In this document: positions 47,722-54,811 of the stretch, piece after piece
Numbering within the stretch: the stretch's first letter is position 1
Layout of the letters: every line of letters begins with the position of its first letter
Assembly: GCA_019635875.1 (NCBI GenBank)
Contig: JAHBYP010000006.1
Span: 62,001-126,000, forward strand
Source of the DNA: Alphaproteobacteria bacterium
GTDB taxonomy: Bacteria; Pseudomonadota; Alphaproteobacteria; Reyranellales; Reyranellaceae
Reading direction: 5' to 3'
DNA: 64,000 nucleotides
Made by a program: the position numbers and the translations under genes
Notes under the pieces: model-generated
The model's input: only the letters and a program-made list of their open reading frames with translations
Database searches by the model: none
Told to the model about the DNA's origin: nothing

Positions 47722-50700
47722 CTACGACGCCACGGTGCCCAGCGCGCGGCGGACCGAGCGGGCAAGCTCGTCGAGGGTGAAGGGCTTCTCCAAGAGCGGC
47801 GTGTCGGGATCGAGCGGGTTGGGGCTGCCCGGCGCCTGCTGGCTGTTGCCCGAGGTGTAGAGCACGCGCAGGGCCGGCCGCCGCCTGACCGCCGCGGCGG
47901 CCAGCGCGCGGCCGTCGAGCCCGCCGGGCATCGACAGTCCGGTGAACAGCAGGTCGATGTCGTCGCGCGCCGAAAGCGTCGCCAGCGCCTCCGGGCCGCT
48001 GGCCGCGCCGGTGACGCGGTAGCCGAGATTGCCCAGCATGCGCGAGAGCGTGTCGCGCACCGGCGCCTCGTCCTCGACCACGAGGATGGTCTCGTCGCCG
48101 CCCGGCGCACCCGACACGCGGCCGCGGCGGCCGGCGCCGGCGGTCTCCTCGACGATGCGCGGCAGGTAGAGATGGACCGTGGTGCCGCGGCCCGGGGCGC
48201 TGTCGATGGCCATGGCGCCGCCCGACTGGCACACGAAGCCGTAGACCATGCTGAGCCCCAGACCGGTGCCCTTGCCCTCTGGCTTGGTGGTGAAGAACGG
48301 CTCGGTGGCGCGCGCGATCACCTCGCGCGGCATGCCGCCGCCCTGGTCGGCCACGCTGATGCGCACGTAGTCGCCGGCGGCGATGCCGCCGAGATGCGCC
48401 GCTTCGGCCGCGTCGAGGCCGCAGAGCGCGACGGTGATCGCCACGCGTCCGCCCTCGGGCATGGCGTCGCGCGCATTGGTCACCAGGTTGAGCACCGCGT
48501 TCTCGAGCTGGCTGCGATCGACATGGGCGGCGCAGCGCGACACGCTGGGCTCGAGCGCGACCGCGATGCCGCCGCCCAGCGCGCGCTCCAGCAGCGGCGC
48601 GATGTCGGCCATCAGGCAGTTGACGTCGAGCGTCTCGGGCTTGAGCGGCTGGCGGCGCGCGAAGGCGAGCAGGCGGCGCGTCAGGTCGGCGCCCTGGGCG
48701 CCGGCCATCATGATGTTGCGGACCAGCTGGCGCGTGTCGTCCGGCGCGTCCTCGACGGCGTCCTGCAACAGCTCGGCGCTGCCCACCATCACCGTCAGCA
48801 CGTTGTTGAAGTCGTGCGCGATGCCGCCCGTGAGCTGGCCCAGCGCCTCCATCTTGAAGCCCTGGCGCAGCTGCTCCTCGGCGGCGCGCTGCTCGGTGAT
48901 GTCGAGCGCGATGCCGTCCCAGCGTATCCAGCCGTCGCCCAGCGGGCGCGGTGTGACGTTGAGCCGGCACCAGCGCAGCGTGCGGCCGGGCACGTCGAAG
49001 CGCACATCCGTCGCGATCGGCGTGAGGTTGGCGGTCGACTCGGCCATGGCGGCGAGCCAGCGCTTCTTGTCCTCGGGCACCATGAAGTCGATCAGGCGCA
49101 CTTCGCTGCTCAGGATCCTGTCGCGCTCGACGCCGAGCACCGGAAAGACCGCGTCGCTCATGTAGGTGACGCGCCGCTCGCCCGTGGTGCGATTGTGCTC
49201 GAAGGTGAAGACGACGCCGGGCAGGTTGTTGGCCAGCGTGCGGAACAGGCTCTCGCTCTCGCGCAGCGCGCGGGTGCGCTCGGTGAGCTCGGTGACGTCG
49301 AGGCCGATGCCGTCCCAGCGCACCACGCCGTTGGCCAGGCGCCTGGGCGTGGCGGCGATGCGCGTCCATTGCGGGCTGGCGGCGCCGTCGCCGATGAAGC
49401 GCACGTCGATGCTGAAGGGCCGCATCTCGCGCGCCGAGCGCTCCATGGCCGCGAGATAGGCCTGGGCGTCCTCCGGCGGCATGGAATGGACCAGGCCGAT
49501 CTCGCCGCGCCGTGCAGCGTCGCGATCGATGCGCAGGGCGGCGGGCAGCGTGTCGCCGAGATAGGTCAGCCGGCGCTGGCCGCTCCTGGGATCGAGCTCG
49601 ACGGTGAAGACGACGCCGGGCAGGTTGTTGGCCAGCGAGCGGAAGCGCTCCTCGCTGTCGGCCAGCGCCTGGCTGCGCCGCATCAGCTCGGTGACGTCGC
49701 TGCGCAGGGCGACGACGCTGCCGTCGGGCGTGCGGTAGTCGTGCGCGCGCAGCCAGCGGCCGCCGCTGGTCTGGAACACGGTGGCCTCGCCGCGCGCGCG
49801 CGCCGCCTGGCGATCGCGCAAAAAGCCCTCGGCGCTGGCGCCGGCCGGCAGGCGATAGGCGCCGCGCGCCAGCCCGGCGCGCGTGATCTCCTCGAAGGTC
49901 ATGCCGAGGCGGATGTACTCCTCGCCGTCGGGGAAATAGCCGCTGTAGTGCCGGTTCATCACCGCCAGCTTGCCGCTCGGATCGAACAGCGCGAAGCCCT
50001 CGTTGATGCTCTCCAGCGCGCGGCTCAGCACCGCCTCGCTCTCGCGCTTGGCCTCGAGCGCGCGCTTCTGCGCCGTGATGTCCTCGATGATGGCGATGGT
50101 GTTGGTCGGCCAGCCTTCATCGTCGCGCATCATGCTGACGCTGAGCTTGGTCCAGATGGTGGCGCCATCCTTGCGGATGTAGCGCTTCTCGAAGACGTGG
50201 CAGTTGTCGTCGCCGGCGAAGGATTCGACGTGGAAGCTCCTGTCCAGCGAGATGTCGTCGGGATGGGTGATGGTCTCGAAGGACAGCTCGCGCAGCTCGG
50301 CCAGGCTGTAGCCGACCATGCGGCAGAAGGCCTCGTTGGCCTCGAGGTAGCGGCCGTCGGCGTCGCAGATGTTGATCGCCACCGAGGCCTCGGCGAAGGC
50401 GCGGCGCATGCGCGCGTCGGAGGCGCGCAACGTGGTCTCGGCGCGGCGCTGCTCGGTCAGGTCCTCGGCGACCAGCAGGAAGCCCCCGCCCGCCAGCGGC
50501 CGGCCGCGCATCTCGAAGAAGGTGCCGTCGCGCCGCTCGCGGCGGTAGGCGAAGGGTTCGGTGCCGGCGGCCCTGAACCGGGCGATCACCTCCTCGCGCT
50601 GCGCCGGCGAGGCGAACTCGCCGTGCTCGGTCAGCCAGGCCAGTGCGTCGCCCAGGCGCGCGCCTGGCTTCATGACGTCGGCGGGCAGGCCGGTGATGGC

Positions 50701-50802
50701 GAGGAAGCGCTGGTTGTGACGCACGACCCGCCGTTCCGCGTCGAGCACGCAGACGCCCTCGGAGAGGGCTTCGAACAGCGGGTCGTCCACGGTGGCGGAC
50801 AT
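47722..50802 (-). CDS. Hybrid sensor histidine kinase with five PAS domains and a degenerate receiver
   Basis: A 1026-residue soluble sensor without transmembrane segments. About five PAS modules occupy residues 8-640 ([60 protein letters not shown] and two [11 protein letters not shown] copies). The HisKA H-box is [20 protein letters not shown]. The HATPase has [20 protein letters not shown] and [20 protein letters not shown]. The C-terminal receiver ([12 protein letters not shown] onward) has the acidic pair and the lysine (LLEKPF), but the phosphoacceptor position reads [11 protein letters not shown] with Gly955 in place of Asp. A phosphorelay through this receiver is therefore doubtful. 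The ATG 50802 is chosen. Confidence 0.9.
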   Translation of the reverse strand: MSATVDDPLFEALSEGVCVLDAERRVVRHNQRFLAITGLPADVMKPGARLGDALAWLTEHGEFASPAQREEVIARFRAAGTEPFAYRRERRDGTFFEMRGRPLAGGGFLLVAEDLTEQRRAETTLRASDARMRRAFAEASVAINICDADGRYLEANEAFCRMVGYSLAELRELSFETITHPDDISLDRSFHVESFAGDDNCHVFEKRYIRKDGATIWTKLSVSMMRDDEGWPTNTIAIIEDITAQKRALEAKRESEAVLSRALESINEGFALFDPSGKLAVMNRHYSGYFPDGEEYIRLGMTFEEITRAGLARGAYRLPAGASAEGFLRDRQAARARGEATVFQTSGGRWLRAHDYRTPDGSVVALRSDVTELMRRSQALADSEERFRSLANNLPGVVFTVELDPRSGQRRLTYLGDTLPAALRIDRDAARRGEIGLVHSMPPEDAQAYLAAMERSAREMRPFSIDVRFIGDGAASPQWTRIAATPRRLANGVVRWDGIGLDVTELTERTRALRESESLFRTLANNLPGVVFTFEHNRTTGERRVTYMSDAVFPVLGVERDRILSSEVRLIDFMVPEDKKRWLAAMAESTANLTPIATDVRFDVPGRTLRWCRLNVTPRPLGDGWIRWDGIALDITEQRAAEEQLRQGFKMEALGQLTGGIAHDFNNVLTVMVGSAELLQDAVEDAPDDTRQLVRNIMMAGAQGADLTRRLLAFARRQPLKPETLDVNCLMADIAPLLERALGGGIAVALEPSVSRCAAHVDRSQLENAVLNLVTNARDAMPEGGRVAITVALCGLDAAEAAHLGGIAAGDYVRISVADQGGGMPREVIARATEPFFTTKPEGKGTGLGLSMVYGFVCQSGGAMAIDSAPGRGTTVHLYLPRIVEETAGAGRRGRVSGAPGGDETILVVEDEAPVRDTLSRMLGNLGYRVTGAASGPEALATLSARDDIDLLFTGLSMPGGLDGRALAAAAVRRRPALRVLYTSGNSQQAPGSPNPLDPDTPLLEKPFTLDELARSVRRALGTVAS

Positions 50803-50975
50803 CAATTCCTGAGCTTTGCGGCGCTACGGACAGACAACGCGTAAATATGCATGATGCCTGCGTGAATTCCGGATATCGGAACGCAGGGGCAACATTGTTC
50901 ATTGAAGCCGCAGAGCGGGGGTGTCAACGCGGGACTGCGGGGAGACTGGTTCAGTTTGGATGCAAGGGCCAATAT

Positions 50976-51094
50976 CTTCCCCCGGAGGGGGAAGGTGGCG
51001 CGCAGCGCCGGAAGGGGATGTCTCAACACACGCGGTGTCCGTCTTCGACATCCCCCTTCCGCCCTTCGGGCACCTTCCCCCTCCGGGGGAAGGC
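50976..51094. repeat. Dispersed palindrome family A, full copy
   Basis: CTTCCCCCGGAGGGGGAAGG on the left and CTTCCCCCTCCGGGGGAAGG on the right with the GGGGATGTC...GACATCCCC inner arms. It starts just after the segment that is duplicated at 53287-53939. Confidence 0.85.
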
Positions 51095-51104
51095 ATGAGG
51101 GTGA

Positions 51105-51935
51105 TCACGCCGCGGCCCGATTGCTGTGGTTTGCCATGGCGGCGTCGGCCAGGGCGAGGCGCAGCGGGCGGTTGAGCTCGACGGCGGCGCGCACGACCCT
51201 GCGGATCGCCGGCAGCACATCGCGCGCGAGGTCGCGGCCCTCGGCGCGCCAGCGCGCGGCATGCAGCGGCAGGTCGGCGGGCAGGTCGGCACCCCAGCTG
51301 CGCCGCACCGCCGAGGCGACGGCCTGGTGCCAGGCGGCCTCGGCCGCGTCGTCGTTCGCGGCCGCGACCGGCTCGGGGCTCTGCGATGGATTGCTATGGT
51401 CTGCCATCGTGGCCGTCGCAGCGCAGGCGGCGGCTTCGCGCGCGGGCGGCGGATCCTCGGCGGCCAGCTCGGGGCTTTGCAATGGATTGCTATGGTCGGG
51501 CGTCGCGGCCGCGGCATCGCAGGCGGCGGCTTCGGGCGCAGGCGGCGGTGGTTCGGCGGCGACCGGCTCGGGGCCTTGCGATGGATTGCTATGGGGTTCG
51601 CCATGGTGCGGGGCCGGGTAGCGGCGCCGCGCGCGCTTGCCGACGCGCTGATGGACCGCCCAGTCGACGATCGACAGGTACTCGACGTCCTCGACCGTGT
51701 AGCGGCGCACCAGGCCGCGCGCCGCCAGCTCCTCGATCAGGAGGCGCACGGCCTCGTCGTCGAGCGCGTCGCCGGGGAAGACCTGGAGGCGCAAGGTGCG
51801 CGGCCGCAGCGGCAGCACGCCGAAATCGTCGGCGAAGTTGCTGAGCCCGAGCAGCAGCAGGCGGGCCATGGGCGCGCAGTCGACGACCGCCTCCGTGGTC
51901 CAGAATTCGGGCGGGATCAGACGGGCACGGGGCAT
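51105..51935 (-). CDS. Phage-type replication-associated (winged-helix) protein with internal repeats
   Basis: A 276-residue protein. The first ~105 residues (RLIPPEFWTTEAVVDCAPMA, LLLLGLSNFADDFGVLPLRP, LRLQVFPGDALDDEAVRLLI, YLSIVDWAVHQRV) resemble N-terminal domains common in phage or prophage replication-organiser proteins. The middle is low-complexity and consists of three 32-33-residue repeats beginning HSNPSQSPEP or similar. The C-terminal part (AWHQAVASAVRRSWGADLPA onward) is helical. Expression outside a prophage is unusual, since no other phage genes are near. The function is unknown; I call only the domain type. Confidence 0.6.
   Translation of the reverse strand: MPRARLIPPEFWTTEAVVDCAPMARLLLLGLSNFADDFGVLPLRPRTLRLQVFPGDALDDEAVRLLIEELAARGLVRRYTVEDVEYLSIVDWAVHQRVGKRARRRYPAPHHGEPHSNPSQGPEPVAAEPPPPAPEAAACDAAAATPDHSNPLQSPELAAEDPPPAREAAACAATATMADHSNPSQSPEPVAAANDDAAEAAWHQAVASAVRRSWGADLPADLPLHAARWRAEGRDLARDVLPAIRRVVRAAVELNRPLRLALADAAMANHSNRAAA
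51371..51594. repeat. Coding minisatellite, three copies of a 96-99 bp unit
   Basis: Units begin GCTCGGGGCTCTGCGATGGA at 51371, GCTCGGGGCTTTGCAATGGA at 51467 and GCTCGGGGCCTTGCGATGGA at 51566 (the last unit is partial). Spacings of 96 and 99 bp keep the reading frame. A weaker piece of the same motif (GATTGCTGTGG) recurs near 51119, at the 3' end of the gene. Copy number may vary among strains. Confidence 0.8.
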
Positions 51936-52139
51936 CGGAGACTCCAGCGGTTGGTGCTGGAGCGTGTGTACGCCTGGGTGGTGGGAGGTGCGATTTAAAC
52001 CCCTAGCGGTGTCGAACAGGGCGTTCCGATGCCGATGGAATCGGCAAATCCGCGTTCCTTATCCGTGTCGTCGGCGGTTCCTTGTCCCGCTTTGGCCGGT
52101 CACGACCCTGAAGCTTTGTCTGACCGACCAGGCCCACGT
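51936..52139. other. Non-coding interval upstream of the phage-type gene
   Basis: About 200 bases of lower GC than the flanks, lying upstream of the minus-strand phage-type gene. No clear promoter boxes or protein frame were picked out. Confidence 0.4.
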
Positions 52140-52203
52140 GTCATCCCGAGCGCAGCGAGGGATCCAGGGCAGTCCTGGATCCCTCGCTGCGCTCGGGATG
52201 ACA
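52140..52203. repeat. Dispersed palindrome family B, full copy
   Basis: GTCATCCCGAGCGCAGCGAG and CTCGCTGCGCTCGGGATGAC. Located between the divergent phage-type gene and the methyltransferase gene. Confidence 0.88.
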
Positions 52204-52258
52204 GCCCGGTTCAAGTCAAATGGATTATGATCCGATGGCGACCGACGGGGGAGCCGCG

Positions 52259-53278
52259 ATGACACAGCCCTTGACCGATGTCCGCCAGATCTCGGCGCTG
52301 ACCTACGGCTTCATCGCGTCGAAGGCGCTGTTCGCGGCGCTCGACCTCGACCTGTTCACCCACATCGCGCGCGGCGCGGCGACGATCGACGAACTGGCCC
52401 GCGCCACCGGCACGGCGGCCAACCGCATGCGCACCCTGGTCACGGCGCTCAGGACGGTCGGGCTGGTGACGGAGGCCGATGGCCGGCTCGCCAACGCGCC
52501 GGCGACCACAAACTTCCTGGTGGAAGGCGCGCCGGGCGATTTCCGCGACTACATCCGCGTCGTCAACGGCGGCTTCCTCTACGAGAGCATGCGCCATCTC
52601 GACAAGGCGATGCGCGGCGAGCGCGTCTTCCCCGACAAGGGCTTCTACACGGGCATCGTCTATTCCGAGGGCGGCGTCGGCGGCGAGGCCTTCAGCAGCG
52701 CCCAGCACGCCGGCTCGCTGGGGCCCGCCGCGCTGATGGCGCGGCGCGTCGATCTCGCCGGCGCGGCGCGCCTGCTCGATGTCGGCGGCGGCAGCGGCGC
52801 CTATACGCTGGCCTTCCTGCGCCGCAATCCGGCGCTGCGCGCGACCATCCTCGACTTCCCCGAGACCGTCGAGACCGCGCGGCGCATGGCGCAGCAGGCC
52901 GGCCTGGCCGATCGCATCACGCACCTCGCCGGCAATGCGCTGAGCACGCAGTGGCCGCAGGAGCAGGACGTCATGCTGATGTCCTATGTCTGGAGCGCGG
53001 TCGGCGCCGGCGACATCCGCGAGCTGGCCCGCCGCGCGCGGGCCGCGCTGAAGCCGGGCGGGCTGGTGCTGATCCACGACTTCATGGTCGACGACACGCA
53101 TGACGGGCCGGACTTCGCGGCGTGGTACCTGCTGGCGTCGATCTTCGACAATCCGGATGCGGAGTGCCTGACGCCGGGGTTCGTCGAGGGGGTGTTGCGG
53201 GAGGCGGGGTTTGGCGTTGAGGGGACGAAGGCGATGTTGGAGGGGATCACCAGCTTGACCAGAGCGCGGGCAGGATAA
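52259..53278 (+). CDS. SAM-dependent O-methyltransferase (Methyltransf_2 type)
   Basis: A 339-residue methyltransferase of the plant-type/acetylserotonin O-methyltransferase family. The N-terminal dimerisation domain has SALTYGFIASKALFAALDLD and IDELARATGTAANRMRTLV (winged helix). The catalytic domain has the motif I strand RLLDVGGGSGAYTLAFL, TILDFPETVETARR, and LMSYVWSAVGAGDI with VLIHDFMVDDTHD near the acceptor site. Substrates are hydroxylated aromatics or carotenoid-like compounds. Start ATG 52259 is chosen because GGGGGAG lies seven bases upstream; ATGs at 52220 and 52235 are in frame but lack a ribosome-binding site. Confidence 0.85.
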   Translation: MTQPLTDVRQISALTYGFIASKALFAALDLDLFTHIARGAATIDELARATGTAANRMRTLVTALRTVGLVTEADGRLANAPATTNFLVEGAPGDFRDYIRVVNGGFLYESMRHLDKAMRGERVFPDKGFYTGIVYSEGGVGGEAFSSAQHAGSLGPAALMARRVDLAGAARLLDVGGGSGAYTLAFLRRNPALRATILDFPETVETARRMAQQAGLADRITHLAGNALSTQWPQEQDVMLMSYVWSAVGAGDIRELARRARAALKPGGLVLIHDFMVDDTHDGPDFAAWYLLASIFDNPDAECLTPGFVEGVLREAGFGVEGTKAMLEGITSLTRARAG

Positions 53279-53286
53279 CGCCTTTT

Positions 53287-53939
53287 GACTGGCCATGCGG
53301 CAGAAGGCGTCGTTGGCCTTGAGGTAGCGGCCGTCGGCGTCGCAGATGTTGATCGCCACCGCGGCCTGGGCGAAGGCTTGGCGCATGCGCGCGTCCGACG
53401 CGCGCAGCGCGCTCTCGGCGCGGCGGCGGGCGGTCAGGTCCTCGGCGACGACGACGAACCCGCCATCCGCCAGCGGCCGGCTGCGCATATCGATGAAGAT
53501 GCCGTCGGGCCGCTCGCGGCGGTAGGAGAAGGGCGCGGTGCCGGCGGCGCGGAACTGGTGGCGATCTCCTCGCGCTGCGCGGGGGTGGCGAACTCGCCGT
53601 GGCTGGTCAGCCAGTCGAGCGCCGCGCCGAGCCGCTCGCCCGGCTTCACGACCTCGGCCGGCAGGCCGCAGACCTCGAGGAAGCGCCTGTTGTGGCGCAC
53701 AATCCGCCGCTGCGCGTCGAGCACGCAGACGCCCTCGGAGAGGGCCTCGAACAACGGATCGTCCACGGGGGGCGGACATCGACTCCTGGCTCTGGGGGAC
53801 GCGGGCGGACAACGCGGAAATACGCACGGCGCCTGCGCGGGTTCCGGATTCACGGACCGCGAAGTGTTGTTCAATGAAGTTGCCGGCCGGGGGAGTCAAC
53901 GTTGGCGACGTGGGGAGATTGGTTCAGTTTGGATGCAAT
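53287..53939 (-). pseudogene. Frameshifted duplicate of the kinase 5' end (PAS1-PAS2 and upstream DNA)
   Basis: The translation repeats the first ~175 residues of the histidine kinase at 47722-50802: [32 protein letters not shown]-like text, [20 protein letters not shown] and NDAFCRM. The reading frame breaks after REEIAT by loss of one base (53560-53575), and the copy stops at CRM where the kinase continues. Homology also covers the non-coding DNA upstream up to TTCAGTTTGGATGCAA. Both segments are 653 bp (50313-50965 and 53287-53939) in the same orientation. This is a broken segmental duplication. Confidence 0.85.
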
Positions 53940-53957
53940 ACAACCGAGGGCCTGTCC

Positions 53958-54299
53958 TCAATTGAGCCAGATGCAGCAAGCGGCGAGGTGGATGCCGGCG
54001 AGGAAGTTGCGGGCGAGTTTGTCGTAGCGGGTGGCGATGGCGCGGAACTGCTTGAGCCTGCAGAAGAAGTTCTCGATCAGATGGCGCGCCTTGTAGAGCT
54101 CGCGGTCGAGCGGCCGCGGCTGCGTTCTGTGCCTCTTGCAGGGGATCACCGCGCCTTCATTGGCGGCAGCGAAGCGGTCGAGCACGCGAGTATCGGCGTC
54201 AAACGCCTTGTCGGCGATCAGTGTGTCGGCGGCAAGCGTCGGCAGGAAAGCGTCGGCGCCCAGCAGGTCGTGTGCCTGTCCCGGGCTGAGTAGGAACAT
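53958..54299 (-). CDS. IS5-family transposase, C-terminal half (frame B)
   Basis: A 113-residue piece with the DDE region: PGQAHDLLGADAFLPTLAAD, LIADKAFDADTRVLDRFAAA (the DK.YD-like aspartate), KRHRTQPRPLDRELYKARHL and ENFFCRLKQFRAIATRYDKL, which holds the catalytic glutamate. It normally joins frame A through ribosomal frameshifting. An extra ~4-bp insertion around CTAACTAG (about 54315-54325) now separates the two further, so the complete protein cannot be made by one shift. Confidence 0.85.
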   Translation of the reverse strand: MFLLSPGQAHDLLGADAFLPTLAADTLIADKAFDADTRVLDRFAAANEGAVIPCKRHRTQPRPLDRELYKARHLIENFFCRLKQFRAIATRYDKLARNFLAGIHLAACCIWLN

Positions 54300-54347
54300 C
54301 AGCGGGTTGCCTAGTTAGCGCATCGACCAGGGCGTGGATCTTGGTGC

Positions 54348-54719
54348 TCAGCCCGCCTTTGCTGCGGCCGATCGCCTGGTCTTCGCCGTCTTTTTGGGGG
54401 CGCCAGCGCTGTGCTGATGGGCACGCACGATCGTGCTGTCGATCATCGCGTACTCGTTGTCCGCGTCGCTGCTCAACTGCGCGAACACGCGCGCCCACAC
54501 GCCGTTCACGGCCCAGCGGCTGAAGCGGGTATGTGTGGCCTTCCACGGGCCGAAGCGTTCCGGCAGGTCGCGCCACAGAATGCCGGCGCGATAGCGAAAC
54601 AGCACCGCCTCGACAAAACGCCGATTGTCCTTCGCCGTGACGCCGACGTGGCCTTTGCGGCCGGGCAGCAAGTGCTCGATCCGCTCCCACTGGTCGTCCC
54701 GTAATCCGTAGCGCCGCAT
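54348..54719 (-). CDS. IS5-family transposase, N-terminal half (frame A)
   Basis: A 123-residue protein beginning MRRYGLRDDQWERIEHLLPG with a helix-turn-helix part, then FVEAVLFRYRAGILWRDLPE, RFSRWAVNGVWARVF and the first catalytic aspartate in EYAMIDSTIVRAHQHSAG. The frame ends shortly after PKKTAKT, where the codons CCC CCA AAA AGA form a likely programmed slip to continue as KDGEDQAIGRSKGGLSTKIH in the next frame. Both features are typical of IS427-group elements. Confidence 0.87.
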   Translation of the reverse strand: MRRYGLRDDQWERIEHLLPGRKGHVGVTAKDNRRFVEAVLFRYRAGILWRDLPERFGPWKATHTRFSRWAVNGVWARVFAQLSSDADNEYAMIDSTIVRAHQHSAGAPKKTAKTRRSAAAKAG

Positions 54720-54811
54720 CCGTCAGCCTCCCTGTGGCCGACTCGCTATGAATCACGCACTATCGCTCTTGTGAATCCCCTAACTGGGGACAGGCCCTAG
54801 TGCCTGGCAGA

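Larger units (their letters stand above)
53947..54798 (-). mobile_element. IS5-family insertion sequence (IS427-group-like)
   Basis: An 852-bp element bounded by imperfect inverted ends AGGGCCTGTCCTCAATTGAG and AGGGCCTGTCCCCAGTTAGG (the latter read on the opposite strand). It carries a transposase split in two frames, as in IS5/IS427-group elements. No clear 4-bp target duplication flanks it (left CCG-side, right GTG-side bases differ), and one extra 4-bp insertion breaks the second frame, so it is probably inactive. It lies between the kinase duplicate and the SIR2 gene. Confidence 0.88.

Noticed and set aside
45818..49369. A single 1183-codon minus-strand frame joining the kinase region to the phospholipase-D gene
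   Set aside because: The first half is a wrong-frame reading of the kinase; the true PLD gene starts at ATG 47623 with a lipoprotein signal.
47698..50844. A 1048-codon plus-strand open frame opposite the histidine kinase
   Set aside because: Despite its size it has no domain pattern and mirrors the codon periodicity of the kinase on the minus strand.
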